A DNA stretch of 36,061 nt from Oscillospiraceae bacterium (GTDB taxonomy: Bacteria; Bacillota; Clostridia; Oscillospirales; Oscillospiraceae). This document shows positions 7,504 to 15,314 of the stretch, one piece after another. The stretch's first letter is position 1. Each line of letters begins with the position of its first letter. The position numbers were made by a program, and so were the translations under genes. The notes under the pieces were generated by a model. The model was given only the letters and a program-made list of their open reading frames with translations, was not told the DNA's origin and searched no databases. The stretch covers positions 1-36,061 of the forward strand of contig JAFXAW010000027.1 of the NCBI GenBank assembly GCA_017522015.1, in the 5' to 3' direction.

Positions 7504-8397
7504 ATGAAGCAGCCTATCTTTACCGGTTCCTGCACCGCTATTGTCACACCGTACCGCGGACTGACCATTGATTATGATAAGATGGCCGAGCTGATTGAGC
7601 AGCAATACGCCGGCGGCACATCCGCGATTGTTGTCTGCGGCACGACCGGTGAAAACGCAACGCAGCCCTGCGATGAACACGAGGAGCTCGTGGATTTCGT
7701 TGTTAAAAAGAACGCCGGACGCATGAAGATCATTGCGGGCGTTGGCTCCAACGACACAATGACCTCGATCCGTCTTGCCACGAGCGCAAAGGCCAGCGGC
7801 GTGGACGGTATTCTGATGGTCACGCCGTATTACAACAAGACCACGCAGAAGGGGCTTGTCGCGCACTTTACTTATGTTGCCGACCGTGTTGATATCCCCA
7901 TGATCGTCTATAATGTCCCGAGCCGCACCGGCATCGGCTGCACGGCGGAGACATACAAAATCCTCTCCGAGCATCCGAACATCAACGGTGTCAAGGAAGC
8001 GAGTGGTGATTTCTCCCTCTTCGCCCGCACGGTTGCCCTTTGCGGCGATTCACTGAATATCTGGTCCGGAAACGACGACAACACCGTGCCCATGATGGCA
8101 CTTGGGGCCAAAGGCGTTATCTCCGTTGCCTCCAACATCGTGCCGCGCGTTGTGGCCGACCTGTGCGACCTGTGTGAAAAGGGTGATTTCAAAGCAGCTA
8201 CCGCGCTCTACTGCAAATATGCACAGCTCTTTGCAGACCTGTTTATCGAAGTCAATCCGATTCCGGTCAAGACCGCAATGAATCTCATGGGAATGGATGT
8301 GGGCGACCTCCGTCTGCCGCTCGTTGAAATGGCGGAAAGCAATCTCGAAAAGCTTAAGGCGTCCATGCGCGGCGTCGGGCTCAAGATTCAGGAATAA
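7504..8397 (+). CDS. dapA: 4-hydroxy-tetrahydrodipicolinate synthase
   Basis: This 297-residue TIM-barrel aldolase condenses pyruvate with aspartate semialdehyde, the first committed step to diaminopimelate, lysine and, in spore formers, dipicolinate. The Schiff-base lysine is K164 in NGVKEASGD. Other active-site residues are T47-T48 in CGTTGEN, Y136 in VYNVPSRTG, and R141. A TTG at 7483 would add seven residues, but the ATG at 7504 has a perfect AAGGAGG eight bases upstream, which itself lies inside that extension, so I use 7504. The gene sits 41 bases after asd and three bases before dapB. Confidence 0.96.
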   Translation: MKQPIFTGSCTAIVTPYRGLTIDYDKMAELIEQQYAGGTSAIVVCGTTGENATQPCDEHEELVDFVVKKNAGRMKIIAGVGSNDTMTSIRLATSAKASGVDGILMVTPYYNKTTQKGLVAHFTYVADRVDIPMIVYNVPSRTGIGCTAETYKILSEHPNINGVKEASGDFSLFARTVALCGDSLNIWSGNDDNTVPMMALGAKGVISVASNIVPRVVADLCDLCEKGDFKAATALYCKYAQLFADLFIEVNPIPVKTAMNLMGMDVGDLRLPLVEMAESNLEKLKASMRGVGLKIQE

Positions 8398-8400
8398 GGC

Positions 8401-9180
8401 ATGTCTATGCAAAAGATAAGAGTTATCGTCTCCGGCTGCAACGGCCGCATGGGGCAGGCCATTACCCGCATGTGCGAACAATCCACAGATATTGAAATCG
8501 TTGCGGGGATTGATTTGATTACGGAGAAGCGAAACGGCTATCCTGTATTTGCCGATCCAATGGAGTGCCAGACCGCGGCGGACGTGCTGATTGATTTTTC
8601 GGGTGCTGCACTTCTCGATCAGCTTCTTTCGTATTGCCTGCAAAGAAAACTTCCCGCTGTGATCTGCTCGACCGGCCATTCACCTGAACAAATCCAGGCG
8701 CTTGAACGCGCGTCAAAACAGCTGCCGATGTTTCGAAGCGGCAACATGTCGCTCGGCATCAATCTGCTGACGGTTCTGCTGAAAAAAGCAGCCGCCGTTC
8801 TTGGTGACAGCTTTGATGTGGAAATTGTGGAGAAGCACCATCACGGCAAGGTGGACGCACCGAGCGGGACCGCAATCATGCTTGCAGACTCGGTTCGGGA
8901 CGGGCTCAACTATGTACCGGAGTACGTCTACGAGCGCGAGAGTGTACGGCAGCCGCGAGGAAAGCAGGAGATCGGAATTTCCGCTGTGCGCGGTGGCACA
9001 ATCGTGGGCGAGCACGAGGTTCTGTTTTGCGGACAGGACGAAGTCATCACCTTCAAGCACACGGCATATTCGCGTGAGATTTTTGCAAACGGCGCAATCA
9101 CCGCAGCCCGATTCCTCTCCAGGGTTGAAAAGCCGGGCATGTATAATATGAACGATGTGCTATCTGATATTCTCGCGTAG
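8401..9180 (+). CDS. dapB: 4-hydroxy-tetrahydrodipicolinate reductase
   Basis: This 259-residue enzyme reduces the DapA product with NAD(P)H, giving tetrahydrodipicolinate. The nucleotide-binding motif is VSGCNGRMGQAI near the N-terminus. The substrate-site signature EKHHHGKVDAPSGTA is at residues 144-158, with H147 and K150 as likely catalytic residues. A second Met at residue 3 could also be the start. It starts three bases after the dapA stop, with its ribosome site inside dapA, so the two are probably coupled. A strong terminator follows and closes the three-gene operon. Confidence 0.96.
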   Translation: MSMQKIRVIVSGCNGRMGQAITRMCEQSTDIEIVAGIDLITEKRNGYPVFADPMECQTAADVLIDFSGAALLDQLLSYCLQRKLPAVICSTGHSPEQIQALERASKQLPMFRSGNMSLGINLLTVLLKKAAAVLGDSFDVEIVEKHHHGKVDAPSGTAIMLADSVRDGLNYVPEYVYERESVRQPRGKQEIGISAVRGGTIVGEHEVLFCGQDEVITFKHTAYSREIFANGAITAARFLSRVEKPGMYNMNDVLSDILA

Positions 9181-9200
9181 TACGCATCACAAAATAGTCG

Positions 9201-9238
9201 AAAAGACGGCTTGCCGCATTCGGTAAGCCGTCTTTTTC
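9201..9238 (+). terminator. Terminator of asd-dapA-dapB
   Basis: AAAAGACGGCTTGCCG pairs with CGGTAAGCCGTCTTTT (16 pairs including one GU) around a four-base loop and runs into five T residues. It starts about 20 bases after the dapB stop. Confidence 0.9.
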
Positions 9239-9326
9239 TGTCGGATTTGAAATGTTTTGCAGATATAGCGTTGAAATCGCAGGAAATTTATGGCAAACTG
9301 GAAAAAAAGCAAAGTGAGGATGTGTC

Positions 9327-10382
9327 ATGAACGAACTCGCCCAAAGCATCCAGAATCTCTATGAGCCGGATGACGAACCCGTTATCGGCGTGAGCGGAGG
9401 CTGTATACAATTTTTCAACAGCGCAGCACTTCGCCTGTTTCCTAACATAGCAGTCGGCGTCAAGGCATCTTCCGCCCTGCCCGCTTCGTTTTTAGACAGC
9501 AAAAACGCGCTCTTTGTCAGCACCGCAAGGATCCGGCAGCACTCTGTCAGCGCAACAGGTGTCTGGTACAGCGGACTGCTCCTGCTGCGAGTTCACATAG
9601 AAGAGAATCGCTATCAGTTCTCTGCCGATGCATTCCTGAACAAATATCGATATGAACTGGCAACCATGCGCCTTGCGCTTGACCATCTGAACAAAAACGG
9701 AAGCATGGACAGCTCGGTTTACTCCGTCATGCAGCACAGCTATTTCAAGCTGCTGCGTCTTTGTGATAATCTCTCGCTCGCCTCGAATCTGTCGGAGAAA
9801 AAGCTTGTTTACCGCCCCGAACTCATGGGATTGAAGGCGTGGCTGACGTCGCTGATTGATGCGATCAACAAGGCCGCGGCAAGTCTTCGGATTCATGTTG
9901 AGCTGCACTGCGATATGGAAAAAGATGATTTTTATGGAGACCCGAAACTTTTGGAGCAGATGCTTTTGAATATAATTTCAAACAGCATTGCGCACTCCAA
10001 GCCGGAAAGCAAAATCACCCTGCGCGTCAGCAGTGTAAATAACAGCGTGCGCCTTGTCCTTGACGACAAAGGAAGCGGCTTTACAAGTGAGCAGTTTGGC
10101 AGCATGTTCCGCCGCCGCTGCGATGAGACGCTCGATGGAAAAGGGATCGGGCTGTTTCTCGTGTGGGGCATCGCCGAAATGCACGGCGGCAGCGTGAGCA
10201 TTTCCAACCACAGCCGAGTCGGCTCCCGGGTCGTTATCCTCCTGCCGGAACAGAGACGTCCCGTCACGCTGCACTCCCCTACTCTGCATTATGGGCGCGA
10301 CGAATCATTGCAGATCTATAGCCGCGTTGTCACTTGTCTTGCAGACTATCTTCCGCAGGAAATTTTCAATGAGCGGATTTAG
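9327..10382 (+). CDS. Orphan cytoplasmic histidine-kinase-like protein
   Basis: This 351-residue protein has no membrane segment. Residues 15-95 resemble a degenerate PAS domain (VSGGCIQFFNSAALRLF). Residues 100-160 are a helical dimerisation region, and 165-308 form a HATPase_c domain. The N box is LLNIISNSIAHS (N215, N219), the G1 box DDKGSGF (247-252) and the G2 box GKGIGLFLV (271-279), so ATP binding looks intact. In the DHp helix the usual H-E-L-R-T is RYELAT, with Y109 where the phospho-accepting His should be. No response regulator is adjacent. About 40 residues follow the kinase domain. The start has GTGAGGA upstream. The last four bases overlap tatD on the opposite strand. It may be a divergent kinase, a phosphatase or an ATP-dependent anti-factor. 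Confidence 0.75.
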   Translation: MNELAQSIQNLYEPDDEPVIGVSGGCIQFFNSAALRLFPNIAVGVKASSALPASFLDSKNALFVSTARIRQHSVSATGVWYSGLLLLRVHIEENRYQFSADAFLNKYRYELATMRLALDHLNKNGSMDSSVYSVMQHSYFKLLRLCDNLSLASNLSEKKLVYRPELMGLKAWLTSLIDAINKAAASLRIHVELHCDMEKDDFYGDPKLLEQMLLNIISNSIAHSKPESKITLRVSSVNNSVRLVLDDKGSGFTSEQFGSMFRRRCDETLDGKGIGLFLVWGIAEMHGGSVSISNHSRVGSRVVILLPEQRRPVTLHSPTLHYGRDESLQIYSRVVTCLADYLPQEIFNERI

Positions 10383-11143
10383 TGCAGGTTGAAGAAACGA
10401 ACCCCGTTCTCGCGCGTGATTCGTACGACATCCTCGGGACTTATGCCCTTGATGTCAGCAATGACCTGCGCAATATAGGGCAGATTGGAAGAATCGTTTC
10501 GCTTTCCGCGGTTCGGAACAGGCGCGAGATACGGTGAATCTGTTTCAAGCATGATTCGCTCCAGTGGCGTGACCCGGATAACATCAAGCACTTTTCTGGC
10601 GTTTTTGAATGTAATTACGCCGGTGAAGCTCAGATACCAGCCAAGCTCAAGAATCTCGCGTGCCATCTCCGCGCTGCCGGAATAGCAGTGGAAAACACCC
10701 CTTGTCCAGTTTGCGGAACGCACAAGCTCCAAACAGTCGGCATGCGCCTCCCGATCATGTACAATGACCGGCAGATTCAAGTCTTTCGCCAGCTCCAGCT
10801 GCGTTCGAAACACGGCAAGCTGTGTCTCCCTCGCCGGGCCGTCATCATAGTGATAATCCAGCCCGATTTCCCCAATGGCAACCACCTTTTCGTGCTTTGC
10901 CCATTCCCACACGGCGGTTTCGCTCTGCTCGTTCCACTTGTCCGCATCCTGCGGATGCCAGCCCACAGCCGCGTAAACATGGGGGTATTTTTCAGCAAGA
11001 CGAATCGCAGCGAGCGAACTTTCATAGCCGCAGCCGGGATTCACAATCAGCGAAACGCCCTTCTCCGGCAGCGCGGCAAGCAGCTCGTCGCGGTCAACGT
11101 CGAAGGCCTCATCGTCGTAATGCGCGTGTGTGTCAAAATACAT
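10379..11143 (-). CDS. tatD: TatD family metal-dependent deoxyribonuclease
   Basis: This 254-residue amidohydrolase-fold enzyme is a TatD/YcfH-type DNase. The metal and active-site residues are all present: H6 and H8 in DTHAHYDDEAFD, E92 in GEIGLDYHYD, H129 in VIVHDREAH, H152 in FHCYSGS and D202 in LETDSPYLAP. TatD enzymes act as 3'-5' exonucleases or deoxyribonucleases in DNA repair and turnover. It converges on the kinase-like gene, and the two stops overlap by four bases. GGGGAA upstream is the likely ribosome site. It is preceded by the mntP terminator, so it is probably transcribed from its own promoter. Confidence 0.93.
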   Translation of the reverse strand: MYFDTHAHYDDEAFDVDRDELLAALPEKGVSLIVNPGCGYESSLAAIRLAEKYPHVYAAVGWHPQDADKWNEQSETAVWEWAKHEKVVAIGEIGLDYHYDDGPARETQLAVFRTQLELAKDLNLPVIVHDREAHADCLELVRSANWTRGVFHCYSGSAEMAREILELGWYLSFTGVITFKNARKVLDVIRVTPLERIMLETDSPYLAPVPNRGKRNDSSNLPYIAQVIADIKGISPEDVVRITRENGVRFFNLH

Positions 11144-11170
11144 AATATTCCCCGATCTTTCTCTTCCTGC

Positions 11171-11204
11171 AAAGGCCTGCTTCTTTATTGTGAAGCAGGC
11201 CTTT
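11171..11204 (-). terminator. Terminator-like hairpin after mntP
   Basis: A perfect 13-bp stem AAAGGCCTGCTTC/GAAGCAGGCCTTT with an eight-base loop starts 10 bases after the mntP stop. The T-tract on the minus strand is short (TTT), so termination may be partial and allow read-through into tatD. Confidence 0.65.
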
Positions 11205-11213
11205 ACGGTATCT

Positions 11214-11789
11214 TTAGAAGTTGATAACGCCGAGATGTTCCAGCAGAATCTTCACGCCGAGCAGGATCAGAATGGTTCCGCCGGCAAACTCTGCGCGGGA
11301 TTTGTAACGCGTTCCGAAGATGCTGCCGATCTTGACGCCGGCAGCAGAGAGCGCAAAGGTAATCACACCGATAAGCAGTACAGCAAGCAGAATCTGCACC
11401 TTCAAAAATGCGAACGTAATTCCGACCGCCAGTGCGTCAATGCTTGTGGCCAACGCCATAAGGAGCATGGATTTGAAGCCAAGGCAAGAGCAGGAATCCG
11501 TCTCCTTCTCCTCTTCCTTACTCAGTGATTCCTTAATCATATTTGCGCCGATCAGTGCAAGCAGCACAAACGCAATCCAATGGTCGAATTTAGAAATATA
11601 GTCAGAGAAATTTACACCCAAAAAATAGCCAATCAGCGGCATAAGCGCCTGAAATCCACCGAACCAAAGTCCGACAATGACGGAATCGCGCAGTCTCGTT
11701 CGTCCGATAGACAGGCCTTTGCATACGGAGACCGCAAAGGCATCCATTGCAAGCCCAATCGCTAAAATAAACAGCTCAATAATGCTCAT
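11214..11789 (-). CDS. mntP: Manganese efflux pump MntP
   Basis: This 191-residue membrane protein has six hydrophobic helices. It carries the two internally repeated motifs of the MntP (YebN, DUF204) family: [14 protein letters not shown] near the N-terminus and [11 protein letters not shown] in the second half. Their Asp residues are thought to line the metal path. The family exports Mn2+. An acidic, Cys-containing loop ([11 protein letters not shown]) lies between the halves. The ribosome site is AAGGAGA. The 76-base leader does not show the conserved core of the yybP-ykoY manganese riboswitch that often controls this family. Confidence 0.93.
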   Translation of the reverse strand: MSIIELFILAIGLAMDAFAVSVCKGLSIGRTRLRDSVIVGLWFGGFQALMPLIGYFLGVNFSDYISKFDHWIAFVLLALIGANMIKESLSKEEEKETDSCSCLGFKSMLLMALATSIDALAVGITFAFLKVQILLAVLLIGVITFALSAAGVKIGSIFGTRYKSRAEFAGGTILILLGVKILLEHLGVINF

Positions 11790-11872
11790 AGTGTCTCCTT
11801 GGTATCTTTTTCTTCAAGCCCGCGCTTCCTCGGAATCCGCATCTTCCAAGTCCGATTTTACAGTTGCATGAT

Positions 11873-11902
11873 ATTTTACCATAACCAAACCGCAGTTTTC
11901 AA
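11873..11902 (-). promoter_or_regulatory. Sigma-A type promoter of mntP
   Basis: On the minus strand TTGAAA (11902-11897) and TAAAAT (11878-11873) are 18 bases apart. Transcription would start near 11866. Confidence 0.6.
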
Positions 11903-11906
11903 TACA

Positions 11907-12429
11907 CTAAGCCCAAAAGCTTTTGGATATCCAGGCTGCCGTCAAAAAACCGGCAAGATCGGCGCAGAGTGCCGCCGGAATTGCATGTCGGCTCTTCCCT
12001 GTCCCTGCTGCGCCAAAATAGACCGTCATCACATAAAAGGTTGTCTCAGTTGCGCCCATCATCACGGCTGCCGTTCTGCCGACAAGGCTCTCAACGCCAT
12101 AATTCTCTATCAGCTCGGAGGCAACGGACAGCGCACCGCTTCCCGAGACAGGACGAAGAAGCATAAGAGGTGCGCAAGCTGACGGGACGCCAATGCGCGT
12201 AAAGATAGGTGCAAGCACTTCTGCAAGAGCATCCAGCGCACCGCTCGCACGGAGCATATAAATCGCAGTAAAGAGCACAACCATAGATGGGAAGATCTGC
12301 GCAACTGTATGCAATCCGTTTTTTCGCACCCTCAACAAGTGCAGAAAACACATCCTCGCCTCTGATCAGCGCGTAGATGGCAGTGCCAAGCAGAAGCAGC
12401 GGCACAACGAGCGAAAATGCTGTACTCAT
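11907..12429 (-). pseudogene. spmB: Spore maturation protein B, apparently frameshifted
   Basis: The N-terminal 36 residues (MSTAFSLVVPLLLLG, ending LVEGAK) and the C-terminal 137 residues (NGLHTVAQIFPSMV to SKSFWA) are in two frames. They join at a run of six A on the coding strand (12324-12319). One A fewer restores a 173-residue SpmB of normal length. The protein is a membrane Gate-domain partner of SpmA and is needed for spore core dehydration in Bacillus and Clostridium. Its ATG overlaps the spmA stop by four bases (ATGA), so it is coupled to spmA. The required shift is +1, which does not fit the classical -1 slippery heptamer in this frame, so a sequencing error or a true mutation is more likely than programmed shifting. 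Conserved blocks on both sides are intact, which argues for recent damage or an error. Confidence 0.85.
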
Positions 12430-12992
12430 TTTCGCCGCCTCGCAAGGATAAATTCTGCCAGCAATCCAACGCAAACCGAGACGATCGAACTGGTCCATAC
12501 CGCCGGCAGGATATCAAAAGCGTGCTCCGCGCCGGCGGCCGCGCGTATTGCGGCAATTGTTGTTGGAATGAGCTGAATGGAGGCGGTGTTCAAAACTACC
12601 AGGCGGCTGAGCTCCCTACCCTCTCTGTCGAGCCGCAGGATACCCTGCGCAGCTTCGATTCCCGCCGGAGTCGCCGCATTGCCGAGTCCAAGCAAATTTG
12701 CAGACATATTTTCCGCGAGCGACTGTCTTGTGTTTTCATCCCGACTTGCGTTTGGAAAAAGGAATTTCAAAATGGGAGAAAGGAGTCCTGCGAGCTTCGA
12801 CGCCAGTCCGCATCGACGCATCAGCTCCATGACGCCGCTCCACAGGCAGATCATACCCCCGGTAGAGATACACAGCCGAACTGCCGCTGCCGCGCCCTCA
12901 ATCGCGGCGTCAGAAAGTGCGGACGCGCTGCCGCTAATCACCCCAAACACTATGGCAATCAGGATAAATCCTGTCCAAATCCATGCCATCAT
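12426..12992 (-). CDS. spmA: Spore maturation protein A
   Basis: This 188-residue membrane protein of the nucleoside-recognition (Gate) domain family has several hydrophobic helices and the family-typical region NLLGLGNAATPAGIEAAQ. SpmA and SpmB together promote spore core dehydration and heat resistance. Two Met codons stand in tandem; AGGGGGG lies eight bases before the first. Its stop overlaps the spmB start by four bases. It is transcribed away from the AbrB-like gene, and about 136 bases lie between them. I could not identify a convincing sigma-E or sigma-G promoter in that gap. Confidence 0.93.
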   Translation of the reverse strand: MMAWIWTGFILIAIVFGVISGSASALSDAAIEGAAAAVRLCISTGGMICLWSGVMELMRRCGLASKLAGLLSPILKFLFPNASRDENTRQSLAENMSANLLGLGNAATPAGIEAAQGILRLDREGRELSRLVVLNTASIQLIPTTIAAIRAAAGAEHAFDILPAVWTSSIVSVCVGLLAEFILARRRK

Positions 12993-13065
12993 CGCGCAAG
13001 CCCCCCTTTGTGAGAAATGCCCTTTCTCATATTTATCGGCTCTGAGCCGGGATTATGCAGAGGAA

Positions 13066-13094
13066 TTGACAATTCGGGCAGTATTCGATATAGT
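13066..13094 (+). promoter_or_regulatory. Strong sigma-A type promoter of the AbrB-like gene
   Basis: A perfect TTGACA (13066-13071) and TATAGT (13089-13094) are separated by 17 bases. Transcription would begin near 13101, giving a leader of about 28 bases. Confidence 0.85.
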
Positions 13095-13128
13095 GTGAAT
13101 GAATGAAGAATAACGGGAGGCGTGCAAG

Positions 13129-13368
13129 TTGAAAGCTACAGGCATCATCCGGAAAATCGACGAGCTGGGGCGGGTCGTGATTCCTATTGAATTGAGACGG
13201 GCACTGGATATTGGTGAGAAAGATGCGCTTGAGATTTACACGGACTCCGACAAAATCATTCTTGCAAAACACCAGAGTGTCTGCGTATTTTGCGGAAAAG
13301 CGCGGGACGTTCGTCCCTTCAAGGGAAAGTATGTTTGTCCGGACTGCATCCGCGAGCTGAGCAAATAA
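13129..13368 (+). CDS. AbrB-family transition-state regulator with zinc-binding tail
   Basis: This 79-residue protein has the AbrB/SpoVT swapped-hairpin DNA-binding domain in residues 1-48 (TGIIRKIDELGRVVIPIELR, then LEIYTDSDKIIL). The C-terminal third carries two CxxC pairs, CVFCG (52-56) and CPDC (70-73), which probably bind zinc. AbrB proteins repress post-exponential and sporulation genes and often repress themselves. The start is TTG at 13129, with GGGAGG eight bases upstream. It is a single-gene transcript with a strong promoter and a strong terminator, divergent from spmA. It could help time the sporulation genes around it, but that is inference. Confidence 0.9.
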   Translation: MKATGIIRKIDELGRVVIPIELRRALDIGEKDALEIYTDSDKIILAKHQSVCVFCGKARDVRPFKGKYVCPDCIRELSK

Positions 13369-13385
13369 GAAAGAATCCAAACAAA

Positions 13386-13427
13386 AAGGACATGCGCCGC
13401 ATTTTTCCGGCGCATGTCCTTAATTTT
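13386..13427. terminator. Bidirectional terminator between abrB-like and phosphoribosyltransferase genes
   Basis: The stem GGACATGCGCCG/CGGCGCATGTCC (12 bp, extended by AA/TT) has a loop of about eight bases. On the minus strand it ends in TTTTTG; on the plus strand in TTAATTTTA. It serves both converging genes. Confidence 0.88.
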
Positions 13428-13440
13428 ATGTAATTTTACT

Positions 13441-13995
13441 TTACATCGGCGTGCCGTCCGGATGGAAGAGCGGAAGTTCAGCCAGATAGATGATGTCATC
13501 TCTGTTCTTTGCCGCGCCTTCGGCCAGAATGGCCATTCTTCCGGCAACAATTCCGCCGGCGCGGAGCACCAGTTCCTCCATTGCACGAAGGCTCTCTCCC
13601 GTCGAGATCACATCGTCCAGAATCAGCATTCGCTTCCCGCAGATCATATCCGCATCGCTCTGGTCGATAACAAGCGTCTGCTCCCCTGCCGTAGTGATCG
13701 ACTGTACGCTCACGGAGAACACGCCGGTCATGTACGCCTTAGCCTTCTTGCGGGCAAGGAAATACTGATTGGCTCCGCTCTGCCGCGCCATCTCATACAG
13801 CAGCGGGATCGCCTTTGCCTCGGGCGCAATCAGATAGTCGTAATCCGGCGCGATCTTCAGCAGCTCCGCTGCGCAGTGCACAGTCAGCTCCACGTCACCG
13901 AAAATGACGAAAGCGCCAATCGAGAGTTCATCGTTCACCTTACAGATCGGAAGAGAACGCTTCAAGCCGGCTATGTCAATGTCGTAAGTAAGCAT
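13441..13995 (-). CDS. Type I phosphoribosyltransferase (adenine PRT-like)
   Basis: This 184-residue enzyme has the PRPP-binding signature MLILDDVISTGESL (residues 123-136), flanked by the usual small sheet. The N-terminal part and the YLIAPEAKAIPLLYEMA region resemble adenine/xanthine phosphoribosyltransferases, which salvage free purine bases into nucleotides. Substrate specificity cannot be read from the sequence. The usual downstream relatives (relA, recJ) are absent, so I give no gene symbol. It is a single gene between a shared terminator and the URO-D gene. Confidence 0.85.
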   Translation of the reverse strand: MLTYDIDIAGLKRSLPICKVNDELSIGAFVIFGDVELTVHCAAELLKIAPDYDYLIAPEAKAIPLLYEMARQSGANQYFLARKKAKAYMTGVFSVSVQSITTAGEQTLVIDQSDADMICGKRMLILDDVISTGESLRAMEELVLRAGGIVAGRMAILAEGAAKNRDDIIYLAELPLFHPDGTPM

Positions 13996-14081
13996 GATAA
14001 TCCTCCTGCAGAAATCAAATATTCCGCTGTTATTATACCAAGTTTCGCGACAGACTCATGCCGCGCAGACGGGGATGCTTC

Positions 14082-15071
14082 TCAGAACATCTCTTTGCTC
14101 ATCTTGTCAATGCACTTGACAATCTCATCATAGACGCCGGGATAATTGCTGGCCGGGCCTCCGGCGGTCATGCAGGGGATGAAGTAGTGCTTGCCATTGG
14201 TTTCGCAGGCACGGCGCACCTCGCGCTCAATCAGCTCCGGAGTCCAGTCCGGAATGTCCAGAACACCGTTGTTGAGATCACCCATAAAGGAGATCTGCCC
14301 GCCGTATTTCTTCACGAGATCGGGAACGTTGTTGGTGCTCAGGCAGCCCTGCCAGATGTCAATGCCGATGTCGATCATGTGCGGAACGAGGTTTGCGCAG
14401 TAGGAGTCTGCATGGTGCACGATGAGCTCAACGCCACCCTCACGCCACGCACCGTAGACGCGCTTATAAATCGGAACCATGAATTCCTCAAACATCTCCG
14501 GAGACATGAAGCTGGAAATCTGGCTGCCCCAGTCGTCATGATGCAGCATCGCATCGGGCTTGAGGTAGTGGCAGACGCGCTCGGCATAGGCAACTTCCCA
14601 GTCCGCGATGTAGTTGAGCAGTGCTTTGTATTCATCCGGCTCGGTGTACATGGCGATCATGGCATCCTCCATGCCCATCAGATAGTGGCTGCGCTCAAAC
14701 ATACCGGGCGCGACCATGGCCGTGACGAACAACTCGTTGCGGTCGATCGGATCAACAAACTTCTCCTTGATTTCATTCCACTGCTCTGCCGAATAATCCA
14801 GAGACGGAGCCTTGACAACCTCACGCCACTTGGTGATGTCCTTGAGCAGCTTGTGCTCGTCATCAAGCAGCGGAAACGGGCCGGGCACATGCGCCGGGAA
14901 CTGATGCGTAACACCCCAGTCATCCTGAACCGGTTCGCCGCCGCGCATGGGGCGAGTCCGCTTTCCACTGGGGCTGGCAAAAATCATGGACAGGTACTCA
15001 AACTGATTGACAAAACGATCCGGATTTCCGCCGCGAATCGTCTCGAGCAGGTTTTGTCTCTTTGTAAGCAT
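14082..15071 (-). CDS. Uroporphyrinogen decarboxylase (URO-D) superfamily protein
   Basis: This 329-residue TIM-barrel protein belongs to the URO-D superfamily. It carries MLHHDDWGSQISSFMSPEMF and VHHADSYCANLVPHMIDIGI, patterns of the corrinoid-methyltransferase branch (MtaA/CmuA-like) rather than HemE. The frame is open to 15110, but the ATG at 15071 has GGAGG six to eight bases upstream, so I use it. Relatives move methyl groups between corrinoid proteins and thiols or tetrahydrofolate, often in O-demethylation. No corrinoid protein, activase or haem gene is nearby, so the substrate is unknown. Confidence 0.85.
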   Translation of the reverse strand: MLTKRQNLLETIRGGNPDRFVNQFEYLSMIFASPSGKRTRPMRGGEPVQDDWGVTHQFPAHVPGPFPLLDDEHKLLKDITKWREVVKAPSLDYSAEQWNEIKEKFVDPIDRNELFVTAMVAPGMFERSHYLMGMEDAMIAMYTEPDEYKALLNYIADWEVAYAERVCHYLKPDAMLHHDDWGSQISSFMSPEMFEEFMVPIYKRVYGAWREGGVELIVHHADSYCANLVPHMIDIGIDIWQGCLSTNNVPDLVKKYGGQISFMGDLNNGVLDIPDWTPELIEREVRRACETNGKHYFIPCMTAGGPASNYPGVYDEIVKCIDKMSKEMF

Positions 15072-15221
15072 GAAAACTCCTCCAAACAAGTGAATTTGCA
15101 GTTTGTACAAAATTTTAACATTATATTATTTATATTATCGCAGTACAGGGAGGAAAGTCAACCGCAAAATACGTTCATATGTATGCCGACTTCAACGTCC
15201 CACATAAATGTAAAATCATGC

Positions 15222-15250
15222 TTGCTCTGCAGAGCCGGCTGTGTTATCAT
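15222..15250 (+). promoter_or_regulatory. Sigma-A type promoter of the exonuclease gene
   Basis: TTGCTC (15222-15227) and TATCAT (15245-15250) are separated by 17 bases, with transcription expected near 15257, about 58 bases before the ATG. It lies in the divergent gap with the URO-D gene. Confidence 0.5.
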
Positions 15251-15314
15251 AAACAGGTATACATTAGAATGATGAGTATGTGTCGGCATCGGCACGAGAG
15301 GAAGTATTGAACGG

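Noticed and set aside
11790-11866. A yybP-ykoY manganese riboswitch before mntP
   Set aside because: I looked for the conserved GGGGAGUAG-type core and the GCCGCC-type element in the leader and did not find them.
12319-12325. Programmed -1 frameshifting at AAAAAAC in spmB
   Set aside because: The frame phase does not match X XXY YYZ, and a +1 change is needed to join the two halves.
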